From Deltaproteobacteria bacterium (GTDB taxonomy: Bacteria > Desulfobacterota > Desulfarculia > Desulfarculales > Desulfarculaceae), in contig JAHLLK010000047.1 of the NCBI GenBank assembly GCA_020444165.1, forward strand, positions 1 to 45,080: DNA of 45,080 nt, in the 5' to 3' direction. Under the pieces are notes generated by a model that was not told where the DNA came from, did not search any database, and was given only the letters and a program-made list of their open reading frames with translations. Made by a program: the position numbers and the translations under genes. The number at the start of each line of letters is the position of its first letter. Position 1 is the first letter of the stretch. Below are positions 25,601 through 32,990 of this stretch, one piece after another.

Positions 25601-26357
25601 TGAGGGCGTGGATCAACCGCCGGCCTTGGTGGCAAAAGTAGTGGTCGATGAGCCAGCCGGTGCCGGCCACCTCCAACAGGGAGTCGGGATAGCGGCGCTG
25701 AAAACAGCACAGGGGCACCGCGCCCTGAGCCTCGAGCTGGGCCAGCAAGGTGTCCAGGAACTGCAAATCGCCTTCCACCCAGTAGAACTGGTTGAACCAA
25801 ACCCCCACCACCGGCCGGCCGTCCGCGAGCTGGGCCAAAGTGAGGCCCAGCCCGTGCAGGTAGTCGGTCAGGTTTTCCACGGCCCCCAACCGGGGGTGAT
25901 AAAGGGCCTGGCAGGGCAGGGGGGCCGGAGCGTCGGAGGGCAGGCCCACCACCTCGCGGAGCAGGTTATACCAATTACTTTGACCACCATGTTTCAGGTA
26001 CAGCACCCAGCGCTGGAAGGCGTCGCCGTCCCACGCGGTGCTGTGGGCCCGGCTCAACTCGGTCTCTGCCTGATCCGAGGGATGGATATAGATTTCGCGC
26101 CCTTGGACAGCTTCCAGCACTTGGTCGAACAGGGGCAGGGAAAGTTTGCCGCCGTGCATGAACAGCATCACCAAATCAGCGCCGCCCACCGCGTCCAGGA
26201 AGGCCCGCTGGCGGCTCCGGTCGAACAGGTCGGCTTGGCTGCGGGCCAGGACCTGCAAGCGGCCGGGGTGGTCCCGGGCCAGGTGGGCCGCGGCCCGGCC
26301 CAGGTTGCCCAGGCCCATGTTCCCGGAACTGTACACCACCAGTTTCCGCGGACTCAT
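22644..26357 (-). CDS. cobN: CobN-like chelatase 2 (ChlI/ChlD-linked)
   Basis: The 1237-residue large subunit of a CobN/ChlH-type metal chelatase has the canonical HVGKHGSLEWLPGK at about 540-553, PTGRNFFSVDPQKLPSS at about 833-849, ASGLFRDSFPNLV and a C-terminal GGYAYGQDAYG segment. In contrast to the paralogue at 15049-18744 it keeps the HG pair and lacks the Cys-rich stretch, so it looks like the orthodox cobaltochelatase. The ATG at 26357 overlaps the radical SAM stop by four bases; a longer upstream frame is a Gly/Arg-rich shadow and was rejected. Lying in one operon with ChlD and ChlI, it most likely forms the ATP-dependent chelatase holo-complex with them. It is the last gene of the second riboswitch operon. 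Confidence 0.9.
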   Translation of the reverse strand: MSPRKLVVYSSGNMGLGNLGRAAAHLARDHPGRLQVLARSQADLFDRSRQRAFLDAVGGADLVMLFMHGGKLSLPLFDQVLEAVQGREIYIHPSDQAETELSRAHSTAWDGDAFQRWVLYLKHGGQSNWYNLLREVVGLPSDAPAPLPCQALYHPRLGAVENLTDYLHGLGLTLAQLADGRPVVGVWFNQFYWVEGDLQFLDTLLAQLEAQGAVPLCCFQRRYPDSLLEVAGTGWLIDHYFCHQGRRLIHALISPMMFNLALTRPDESARLAALGVPVIQAVNVLTTRQAWWESARGLSAMDLCISVAQPELDGNLITVPLAFRETRGLDPLTGAALTRMEPDAERLAKMVRLTLNWARLALKTPREKRVAIVFHNYPPRNDKIGCAYGLDSFASVVRLVERLHQEGYLVEKVYEDAQELADILVSGLTNDQRWLLPEQMAGQACASAGPAQLAAWRAQLPPANQARLDQDWGPSPGELFVHQGRVLINGTLNGNLYLGVQPPRGFLEQPERIHDPHLSPSHHYLYYYRWLRDEFRADAVVHVGKHGSLEWLPGKSAGLGPECYPDLAIMELPNLYPYIINDPGEGTQAKRRAHACIVDHLIPVMTNADLYEELAQIDAKVLEYMQTRDLNPTRLPLLQEQLWELVAESHLDRDLGWSRPEALDDFEEFLEKLHAYLSEVGDTAIADGLHTLGLTPSGEALVELTTQLVRLRNAGAPSLREAVAGHWGYAYEALLARRGAPDASGRFASHAQALEVIHQTCREIVAAAWAGQAHPLTAESPAVAEVAAFLHETVLPKLAATPAEIEACLAGLAGRFVPPGPSGAPTRGQVDILPTGRNFFSVDPQKLPSSGAWRVGMALGDDLVTRYMAETGAPPQQVGLVLWGGPTMRTQGEDLAEALYLMGIRPRWNPQNGRVLGVEPIPLAELKFPRLDVTVRASGLFRDSFPNLVKLLDQAVSQAALLQEPPEANLLRRNVVREAAELARRGRDPGEAWREASFRVFSDPPGAYGAGVAAAIDAKAWDSPADLGEVWITYGGYAYGQDAYGAPQKEAFRRRLEDISLVVKNEDSREYDLLSSDDFNAYFGGFVCAVKTVSGVAPRAYAGDASDPDRVRNRSLQEEAKHVFRSRILNPKWISGLMRHGFKGAGDLSRTVDNAFHWDATSGVIDDWMYEGLARRYAFDPQMQKWLREVNPYALQNISERLLEAIKREMWHTDQETEQRLEEIYLEVEGDIEDFSL

Positions 26358-27355
26358 GCCACCAACCTTTCCCAAAGCGTCCCTCGGAGAGCGCATTCCC
26401 CCGGGTTGACGGTGGGTTCCCCCTCCGCGGCCCAGCGGCGGGCCGGGCAGCCTCCCCGGCAGGCCGGCAGGGCCGGGCAGTCCCGGCACTCCGGGGGCAG
26501 CCCGCTGGCCCGGGCCAGACTGGCCAAGCCCGTCAGCCGGGGAGCGCGCACGTGCCCGGCCCCCAGGGCCGGCTCCGTGGTGAGGGACGAGCAAGCCGCG
26601 ATGCGTCCCCCGGGAGTGACCGCGGCATAGCCGCCCACCCCGGCCAGGCAGTAGGGCCCGGTCCGGCCTTGGCGGGCCCGCCGGAGGGTCTGCTCCACTT
26701 CCCGCACCTTCAAAGGCGGCCAGCGGCGGGCGTTGACAAAAGCCAAGCTGTCCAAGAGGCGGGGCACCATGTTTCGCAGGGCGGCCGGCTCCGGCGCCAA
26801 TCCCGGCGTGGCCCGGCCCAAGGCCCGCACCAGGTCCAGATTGACCACCCGGACCGCCGGTTTCTGGGCCAGGAGCAGGAGGAAACGGGGCAGGGCGGCC
26901 AGGTTGCCGCGGGTCAGCACCACGGTGACATTCACCCCCAGGCCGGCTTTCCCGATCAGGTCCAAGGCCCGGAGCACCCTCGCGCCCTCCCCGCGCAGGC
27001 GGTCGTTGATCTCCGGCGGGCCGTCCAGGCTGAGGCCCAGGCCTACCCGGCGCCGGCGCAAGAGAGCCAGGTTCTCCCGGTTCAGCAAGAGGCCGTTGGT
27101 CTGGAGCGCCAAACGCACCCGGGCCGGATCAACCTTGAGCGCCAGCTCTCGCACCAGGGGCCAGTTGAGCAGGGGCTCCCCGCCGGCCAGCTCCACCGTG
27201 CATTTTCCCGGGCCGTCAGCCAGGACCTCCAAAGCCCGCCAAGCGGTTTCCGGGGCCATGTCCCGGCCCCCGGGCCCGGCCGCGGTGTGGCAATACCCGC
27301 AAGCCAGGTTGCAGCGGGTGGTCACCATCAGGACCATGAACCGAACCCCGTTCAT
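26354..27355 (-). CDS. Radical SAM/SPASM domain protein
   Basis: The 333-residue protein has the radical SAM 4Fe-4S motif C15-x3-C19-x2-C22 (TRCNLACGYC), a GGEP motif at about 59-62 and TIM-barrel strands such as VRLALQTNGLLL. The C-terminal SPASM-like region carries PYC, IAAC and CRDCPALPACRGGC followed by one more Cys, enough for auxiliary iron-sulfur clusters. The architecture is that of anaerobic sulfatase-maturating and peptide-modifying enzymes. No precursor-peptide gene was seen beside it. It overlaps chlI and cobN2 by four bases each, so it is made with the chelatase subunits under riboswitch control. The substrate may be a chelatase subunit, a peptide elsewhere or a tetrapyrrole; none of these is shown by the sequence. 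Confidence 0.85.
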   Translation of the reverse strand: MNGVRFMVLMVTTRCNLACGYCHTAAGPGGRDMAPETAWRALEVLADGPGKCTVELAGGEPLLNWPLVRELALKVDPARVRLALQTNGLLLNRENLALLRRRRVGLGLSLDGPPEINDRLRGEGARVLRALDLIGKAGLGVNVTVVLTRGNLAALPRFLLLLAQKPAVRVVNLDLVRALGRATPGLAPEPAALRNMVPRLLDSLAFVNARRWPPLKVREVEQTLRRARQGRTGPYCLAGVGGYAAVTPGGRIAACSSLTTEPALGAGHVRAPRLTGLASLARASGLPPECRDCPALPACRGGCPARRWAAEGEPTVNPGECALRGTLWERLVA

Positions 27356-28353
27356 GCCGTGCGGCCCGCCCCCCAGCCCTGGGCCACGTCCTCAAAGGGC
27401 CGCCGCCGTACGCGATGGGGCAGGGCCAGCTCCACCGCCTGCCTGAGTTGCTCCTGGCCCACCTGGGCCCGGCCCTCCCAGGCGGTCAGGGTTTTGGCCG
27501 CCTTCAAGGTGATGATGTCCCCGCGGTGGCCATCGGTGCCCACCTCCAGACAGGTCTCGGCAATGGAAAGCATGATCCCGCGGTCGGCGGTCACCGACGG
27601 CAGCAGCTCCCGGGCCCGGGTGATGCGCTCGGCCAGCTTGCGGGACTCCTCCGCCCAGAGGGCGCGGAAGCCCGCCGGGTCCCGCTCATAAGCGGCCCGC
27701 CGCTCCATCACCTCCACCCGGTCCTGGGGGTCCGGCATGCCGGTGACGTGCACGCACAAACCGAAGCGGTCCAGGAGTTGGGGCCGCAGCTCGCACTCCT
27801 CGGGATTCATGGTGCCCACCAGGGTGAACACCGCCGGGTGACTGAAGCTCACCCCTTCCCGCTCCACCGTGTTGACCCCCATGGCCGCGGAATCCAGCAA
27901 TACATCCACCACGTGGTCTTCCAGCAGGTTCACCTCATCCACGTAAAGGATACCCCGGTGGGCTGCCGCCAGGATGCCGGGTTCGAACTGCTTCTCCCCC
28001 AGCTTCAGCGCCCGCTCCAGGTCCATGGCGCCCACCACCCGGTCTTCGGTGGCGCCCACCGGCAGCTCCACCACCGGCACCCTTTGGGGGGCGAACTCCC
28101 ATTCCGAGCCGGGCAGGCAGTGGGCCCACAGGCCGGATTCAGCTTCCGAGGGCGACAGGCGATAGGGGGAACCCAAGAGCACCGGCACCTGGGGGAGAAT
28201 GGCGGCCAGGGCCCGGGCGGCCGTGGATTTGCCGGTGCCCTTTTCGCCCCGGATCAACACACCGGACAAGGCCGGATTGATGACGTTGAGGATCAGGGCC
28301 AGCTTCATCTGGTCCTGGCCCACGATGGCCGTGAAGGGGTAGAGGTCTTTCAT
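27352..28353 (-). CDS. chlI: ChlI/BchI-like AAA+ chelatase subunit
   Basis: The 333-residue AAA+ ATPase has Walker A GEKGTGKST (36-44), Walker B ILYVDEVNLL, sensor region TLVGTMNPEE and LRPQLLDRFGLCV. The family (ChlI/BchI, CobS-like function) forms hexameric motors that drive metal insertion by ChlH/CobN proteins. Unlike the neighbouring ChlD it lacks the C-x3-C-x8-C-x2-C segment after Walker A. It overlaps chlD and the radical SAM gene by four bases each. Magnesium chelatase for chlorophyll is unlikely, since no other chlorophyll genes are present and the operon is under cobalamin control. Confidence 0.9.
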   Translation of the reverse strand: MKDLYPFTAIVGQDQMKLALILNVINPALSGVLIRGEKGTGKSTAARALAAILPQVPVLLGSPYRLSPSEAESGLWAHCLPGSEWEFAPQRVPVVELPVGATEDRVVGAMDLERALKLGEKQFEPGILAAAHRGILYVDEVNLLEDHVVDVLLDSAAMGVNTVEREGVSFSHPAVFTLVGTMNPEECELRPQLLDRFGLCVHVTGMPDPQDRVEVMERRAAYERDPAGFRALWAEESRKLAERITRARELLPSVTADRGIMLSIAETCLEVGTDGHRGDIITLKAAKTLTAWEGRAQVGQEQLRQAVELALPHRVRRRPFEDVAQGWGAGRTA

Positions 28354-30407
28354 GACGCCTCGCTGCGGGCCAGGGCCACCAGGTCCCGGGCTTTCAGATG
28401 GTCAATCTCAAAGAAATCGCCGCCCAGGGCCTGGGCCAAGCGGGCGGCGAGACCCAGGCGCACCATGCCCTGGTGCTCGGTATCCACCACCACCCAGCGC
28501 ACCCGGCTCTCGTGGGCCAGGCGCTCGGCCAGGACCAGGGCCTCGCGGGCCGGATTCAACTCCCCGCCCAAGCCCGCATTGGCCTTGCCGTCAGTCAAGA
28601 CCAGGACGATGGGCCGGCAATCCGGGTCCTTGCGCAATTGCCGGGTCAGTTCCTCCCAGGCCTGGGCCAAGCCGGCGGAGAGGGGGGTGCGCCCGCCCAC
28701 CGGCAGCTCTTTCAGCAGTTTGGCGGCATTTTCGATGCTGGAGGTGGGGGCCAGCACGGTTTGGGCCTCCCGGCCCCGGAAAAGGATCAGGGCCACCTTG
28801 TCCCGTTTTTGATAGGCATCCAAAAGGAGCGAGAGGATGGCCCCCTTGGTGGCGGCCATGCGGGCGCGGGCGCCCATGGAGCCCGAGGCGTCCACCAGAA
28901 ACAACAGGAAGTTGCCCACCCGCTTTTCGCGCACCTTGCAGCGCACGTCCGGCGACTTGATGCACACCGCCAAGCCGGGCGGCCGGCCCCGCCTGAGCTG
29001 GTGAGGCGCGGCGGCCCGCAGGGTGGCGTCCAGGGCCAGGTCCTGGGGGTCGCCGTGCAGGGAGCTCTTTACATAGCGCCCTTGCTTTTGCGCGGTGCGG
29101 GTGGCCGAGCGCCGGCCCGAACCCCGGCGGAGCTTGCGGTCCTTGTCCGCTTTGAGGGAGCGCACCTTGAAGGAGGCTCCCACCTCGAAGACACGCTCAC
29201 TGGGTTCCGGGCCGGCTTCTTGGGGCGGGGAGTCCGGCAGGGGCAGCTCAAAGCCCTCGGGAGAATCCGCGGGCTCGGCGGACTCCTGGTCCCCATCCGG
29301 CGGCGGGGAGCCCTCCGGGCCGGGGTTTTCTCCCTGCTCCGGCGGCTCGGGAGGCTCCGGGGGCTCCGGGGGTTCGGGCGGCGGGGGCGGTGGAGGGGGT
29401 ACGGCTTCGCGGCGGCGATGCAGGAGGACCAGGGGCGCGGTGCGGATCACGTCGGCCTCGCCCACCTCCCCGCGGCCCTCCAGGGCGGCCAAGGCCCGGC
29501 AGGCCCGGGACAGGGCCAGGTCGGCCCGATGCCCGGCGACGCAGTTCTCCAGGCACAGGTTGCTGACCAGCGAGGCCAGGAAGCCCGGCAGGGTCACCCG
29601 GGGCAGGAGCCGGCGGGCGGCCTCCACCGCCTGGGCCACTTCGGCGTCCCTTTTCCGCCAGCGGCGGACAAAGCCCGGGGGATCGGCATCGAACTCCTCC
29701 CGCAACTCCATGAGGGTCAGGCGGGCGGCGGGATCGCTCTCCCCCTTCACCTCCACGCACAGCCCGAAGCGGTCCAGGAGTTGGGGCCGCAGCTCGCCCT
29801 CCTCGGGATTCATGGTGCCCACCAGGGTAAAGCGGGAGGCATGGCCCAGGCTGAGGCCCTCCCGCTCCACCAGGTTGTAGCCCCCGGCGGCGGCGTCCAG
29901 GATCACGTCCACCAGGTGGTCATCCAGGAGATTGACCTCGTCGATGTAGAGAAACCCGCGGTGAGCCCGGGCCAACAGGCCGGGCATGAAGTGGCGGCGC
30001 CCGCTCTGCACCGCCCGCCCGAAATCCAGCCCGCCCAGCACCATTTCCTCGGTGGCGTTCAAGGGCAATTCTACCACCGGCACCCGGCGGAGCCGGGCGG
30101 GGAGCCGGCCCTCCCGGGCCAGGCGCTGCCGGCAAGCGGGGCACAGCGCCGCGTCCGGGCCGGGAAGACAGCCAAAGGCGCAGCCCTCCACCACCTCCTC
30201 CCAGGGCAACAAGGCGGCCAAGCCCCGCACCGCGGTGGATTTGGCCGTGCCCTTTTCGCCCCGCACCAAGAGGCCGCCGATGAGGGGGTCCACCGCGTTC
30301 AGCAGCAGGGCCAGCTTCAGGCGCTCCTGACCCACCAGGGCGGAGAAGGGGAACCCCAGCCGTGGGGGGGGGAGCGGGGGAGAAGGCCGGCGCGCGGCGG
30401 GGCTCAT
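28350..30407 (-). CDS. chlD: ChlD/BchD-like chelatase subunit with AAA+ and VWA domains
   Basis: The 685-residue protein has an N-terminal AAA+ domain with an intact Walker A GEKGTAKST (50-58), a four-Cys segment (C76, C80, C89, C92) and FLYIDEVNLLDDH. A Pro/Glu-rich linker (about 336-375, PPPPPPPPEPPEPPEPPEPP) follows, and the C-terminal von Willebrand A domain has the MIDAS motif DASGSMG (about 503-509) and VLVLTDGKAN. ChlD links the ChlI ring to the large CobN/ChlH subunit. The ATG at 30407 overlaps the nitrilase-like gene by four bases. Some bacteria make a ChlI-like form from chlD by programmed frameshift; a separate chlI here makes that unnecessary. Confidence 0.92.
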   Translation of the reverse strand: MSPAARRPSPPLPPPRLGFPFSALVGQERLKLALLLNAVDPLIGGLLVRGEKGTAKSTAVRGLAALLPWEEVVEGCAFGCLPGPDAALCPACRQRLAREGRLPARLRRVPVVELPLNATEEMVLGGLDFGRAVQSGRRHFMPGLLARAHRGFLYIDEVNLLDDHLVDVILDAAAGGYNLVEREGLSLGHASRFTLVGTMNPEEGELRPQLLDRFGLCVEVKGESDPAARLTLMELREEFDADPPGFVRRWRKRDAEVAQAVEAARRLLPRVTLPGFLASLVSNLCLENCVAGHRADLALSRACRALAALEGRGEVGEADVIRTAPLVLLHRRREAVPPPPPPPPEPPEPPEPPEPPEQGENPGPEGSPPPDGDQESAEPADSPEGFELPLPDSPPQEAGPEPSERVFEVGASFKVRSLKADKDRKLRRGSGRRSATRTAQKQGRYVKSSLHGDPQDLALDATLRAAAPHQLRRGRPPGLAVCIKSPDVRCKVREKRVGNFLLFLVDASGSMGARARMAATKGAILSLLLDAYQKRDKVALILFRGREAQTVLAPTSSIENAAKLLKELPVGGRTPLSAGLAQAWEELTRQLRKDPDCRPIVLVLTDGKANAGLGGELNPAREALVLAERLAHESRVRWVVVDTEHQGMVRLGLAARLAQALGGDFFEIDHLKARDLVALARSEAS

Positions 30408-31924
30408 GGCTGCACCTCCCCTTCGGGGGAGAGCAAAAGCTCCAGGTCCACCCGCTCCATCCAGGTCTTGGCCCGCAGGGAGCCGGTGGCCAGGGCCCGG
30501 CCCACGCATTGCCCCGGCCCGACGCGCAACTCCTGCCAGGCCGCGTGCCCCTGGGGGGTGACGGCCAGGACCCCGCCCTGGGGACTGGCCACGGCCACGG
30601 CCACCTGGTCCAGGCTGCGGCCGGCCAGCAGATCCAGCCCGGTGGGCGGGAGGGGCCCGGCGCTGACCAGCACCAGGTCACAGCCCCGCTTGGCCAGGAC
30701 CTGGGCAGCCTCGGGGTGGCGCAGCTCCGCCGCGGCGGCCAGGCCCAGCCGCGCCGGGCCCAGGTCCACCAGGCGCGGCTCGCCGGCCAGCGGCCGGTCC
30801 AGGGGAAAATGGTGCACCGAGCCGTCGGCCGTGGCCCAGCCCAGGGCCGTGTCCCCCAGTTGCGCCGCCAGGGCGCAGCCCCGGTCCCGGGCCGCCCGGC
30901 CCAGGAACTCCCGGTCCAGGTCTGGAGCGTCCAGCCGGGGCAGCACCACCACTTCGCCCGGCTCCAGGCCGGCCTGGGCCAGCCAATGGGCCAACTCCGG
31001 GGCGCCGGCCAGGGCCGGCCCGGGGGGGCAGGCCAGGCGGAGGAACAGTTCCCCGGGGGGAGGCAACTCCAGGAAGCTGGTGATATTGGTCACCGCCCGG
31101 AGATCGTGGGCCAGATAGGGGTAATCCGCCGGGCGCCGGCCTTGCAGGGCCGCCCGCCGGGGGGCGGAGGCCAGGCGGCCGGCGACCAGGGGGATATCCA
31201 CCAGCAAAACTTGGGAATCCGGGCCCTGATACTCGGCCAGGCAATGACCCTGGGGATCGAACACGGCCGACAGGGCTTGGCGGCAATCCAGGCGGGGATC
31301 CTGGCCCGTCCGGTTGCAGGCCGCCAGGAACACCCCGTTTTCCAAGGCCCTGAGCCGCCAGAGCTGGCAGGGGTCCAGGTCGCCCGGCGGCCAGTTGGCC
31401 GGAGCCAGCAGCAAATCAGCCCCGGCCAGGGCCAGGCCGCGGGAAGTGAGGCTGTAGTAGTTTTCCGAGCAGATGATGAGCCCCACCCGTCCCCAAGGGG
31501 TGTCGGCCAGGCAGCCGGGCTGCGCCCCGGGGCCGGCCGCGGCCCATTTGGGCTCGGCGGTGACCTTGCGGCGCCGGGCCTGAACCTCGCCGTCCGGCCC
31601 CCACAACACGGCGCTGTTGTGGATTAGCCCGTGCGGCGGGGCCAGCTCGGCCAGGCCCAGGGCCAGATAGCACCTGTGCTCCCGGCACAGCCGACGCAGG
31701 GGGTCCAAAGCCGGGTTGTCCAGGGCCAGGGCCAGGGGAAGCATCTCCCCGCGGCCGGCAAAGCCGTAGCCGCTCAGGGCCAGCTCGGTGTGCAGGATGA
31801 TTTGCGCCCCGGCGCGGGCGGCGGAGAGGCTCAGCTCCCGGACCCGCGCGAGGTTCAGCTCCGGCGCCCCGCGGGTCACCTTCAGGTGGCACAGTCCCAG
31901 ACGCAAGGTCTCGGCAGAGGACAT
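30404..31924 (-). CDS. Nitrilase-superfamily amidohydrolase with a second degenerate domain
   Basis: The 506-residue protein has an N-terminal carbon-nitrogen hydrolase domain (about 7-260) with the complete triad E47 (TELALSGY), K120 (RRRKVTAEP) and C152 (ICSENYY). The rest (about 275-490) has the same order of strands, but at the nucleophile position the sequence reads LGLAAAAELRHPE (about 385-397), so the Cys is replaced by Ala; this looks like a catalytically dead repeat of the same fold. The family hydrolyses amides or nitriles or transfers acyl groups. The ATG at 31924 has GGGAG 7 bases upstream; a GTG six bases earlier has poor spacing. It is the first gene behind riboswitch 2, which suggests a corrinoid side-chain amide as substrate (inference). 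Confidence 0.82.
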   Translation of the reverse strand: MSSAETLRLGLCHLKVTRGAPELNLARVRELSLSAARAGAQIILHTELALSGYGFAGRGEMLPLALALDNPALDPLRRLCREHRCYLALGLAELAPPHGLIHNSAVLWGPDGEVQARRRKVTAEPKWAAAGPGAQPGCLADTPWGRVGLIICSENYYSLTSRGLALAGADLLLAPANWPPGDLDPCQLWRLRALENGVFLAACNRTGQDPRLDCRQALSAVFDPQGHCLAEYQGPDSQVLLVDIPLVAGRLASAPRRAALQGRRPADYPYLAHDLRAVTNITSFLELPPPGELFLRLACPPGPALAGAPELAHWLAQAGLEPGEVVVLPRLDAPDLDREFLGRAARDRGCALAAQLGDTALGWATADGSVHHFPLDRPLAGEPRLVDLGPARLGLAAAAELRHPEAAQVLAKRGCDLVLVSAGPLPPTGLDLLAGRSLDQVAVAVASPQGGVLAVTPQGHAAWQELRVGPGQCVGRALATGSLRAKTWMERVDLELLLSPEGEVQP

Positions 31925-31938
31925 CCGCACGCTCCCAT

Positions 31939-31970
31939 AAAAAAAACCGGACTCGTTTAAACGAGTCCGG
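31939..31970 (-). terminator. Intrinsic terminator of riboswitch 2 expression platform
   Basis: A perfect 24-base palindrome (31947-31970) is followed on the minus strand by eight T, immediately before the ribosome binding site of the nitrilase-like gene. It is the probable ligand-induced OFF structure. Confidence 0.92.
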
Positions 31971-32041
31971 TGATCCCCTGTACATCAACCATGACCGTTG
32001 GCCAAGGCGATCAAACCACGTGATCCCCTAGCCCGATGTAG

Positions 32042-32212
32042 CGGCAGTCAGGTCTTCTGGCTCCTGGATCATCCTACCGGCCGCGCCTTCCCAGGTTACT
32101 TTCGCTACCCAGTGGCTTTGGGGGACGGCTCACGTCGCCCCTTGCGGCTTTCGTCACCAGTCACAGCGGCGGGTCCACTCCCGAATCGCACGGGATTCCC
32201 TAGACTGCCTAG
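32042..32212 (-). ncRNA. Cobalamin riboswitch 2 (aptamer)
   Basis: Minus-strand reading gives TCTAGGGAATCCCGTGCGA, GACCCGCCGCTGTGA, AAAGCCACTGGGT, GGGAAGGCGCGGCC and the B12 box GAGCCAGAAGACCTGAC. GGCAGTC near the 5' end can pair with GACTGCC at the 3' end as P1. The aptamer precedes the operon nitrilase-chlD-chlI-radical SAM-cobN2. Compared with riboswitch 1 the 5' part is shorter. Confidence 0.94.
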
Positions 32213-32219
32213 TGGATTC

Positions 32220-32249
32220 TTTGTAGCAGACCCGGGGAGACGATGTCAA
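32220..32249 (-). promoter_or_regulatory. Sigma-70-type promoter of the chelatase operon
   Basis: On the minus strand TTGACA (32249-32244, perfect -35) and TACAAA (32225-32220) are 18 bases apart, ending just upstream of riboswitch 2. It starts 10 bases after the stop codon of the ABC permease gene. Confidence 0.7.
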
Positions 32250-32258
32250 ATGGTTAGA

Positions 32259-32990
32259 TTAATCCCGGGCCCGCCCCACCGAGGACCAGGCCAGGAGGAA
32301 AAACACCCCCCCCAATCCCACCAACAGGGCCAAACTGAGCCAAGGAATCTCGCTTCCCTGGGCAGCCGCGCGCATGAGGCGGGAAGCGTGGGTGAGGGGC
32401 AACACCTCCACCGCCCAGCGGGCCCAGACCGGCAGCCGCTCCACGGGAAACACGGTGCCGCCCAGAAAGGCCATGGGCGTGATCACGAAAGAGGTCAACA
32501 GGGCCTGATCGGCATGGGACTTCACCCTCATGGCCAAGGCCACGGCCAGGGCCGCGAAAATCAGGCTGTTGAGCCCCGCGGCCAGCCAGAACCAGGGGCC
32601 CCAATGGAGGCGCACCCCAAAGGCCGCGCCCAACAGGAGAATGATCATCACCGCCAGGGCGGCCCGTAATATGCCGGCCAGCACCTCGCCCAGCACGTAG
32701 CCGGCCGCCGACAGGGGAGCGGCCTGGAACTCCTCGAAAATGCGCCAATAAAACCGGGCGACATTGATTTCCGAGGCAATGGCCCAGGCCTGGTTCATGC
32801 TGCTCATGGCCGCCAGGCCGGGGAGCAGGAACTCCAGGTAGGGCCGGCCCTGGGCCGAGGTCCCCGAGCCCAGGGCATAGCCAAAGGCCACCAGGTACAA
32901 CAAGGGCGACACGGACATGGAGGACAACAAACGCCACCAGCGCCGCCGCATCAAGAGCGCTTCCCGCAGAAATACCGCGTACCAGCCCAT
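32259..32990 (-). CDS. ABC-2 type exporter permease
   Basis: The 243-residue protein has six predicted helices (about 22-42, 55-70, 95-130, 135-160, 165-190, 215-238) and the ABC-2 signature segment FVITPMAFLGGTVFPVERLP. It matches NodJ/DrrB-like permeases that export lipids, polysaccharides or drugs. ATG at 32990 overlaps the ATPase stop by one base (TGATG), so the two form one transporter. The gene ends right before the promoter of riboswitch 2; it is not under that riboswitch. Substrate unknown. Confidence 0.88.
   Translation of the reverse strand: MGWYAVFLREALLMRRRWWRLLSSMSVSPLLYLVAFGYALGSGTSAQGRPYLEFLLPGLAAMSSMNQAWAIASEINVARFYWRIFEEFQAAPLSAAGYVLGEVLAGILRAALAVMIILLLGAAFGVRLHWGPWFWLAAGLNSLIFAALAVALAMRVKSHADQALLTSFVITPMAFLGGTVFPVERLPVWARWAVEVLPLTHASRLMRAAAQGSEIPWLSLALLVGLGGVFFLLAWSSVGRARD

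Noticed and set aside
28350..30407. Programmed frameshift in chlD that yields a second subunit
   Set aside because: The frame is continuous, no convincing slippery run followed by a structure was seen between the AAA+ and VWA domains, and a separate chlI gene follows.
27352..30407. Magnesium chelatase for chlorophyll synthesis
   Set aside because: The partners are CobN-like and the operon is under a cobalamin riboswitch; no bacteriochlorophyll genes are present.
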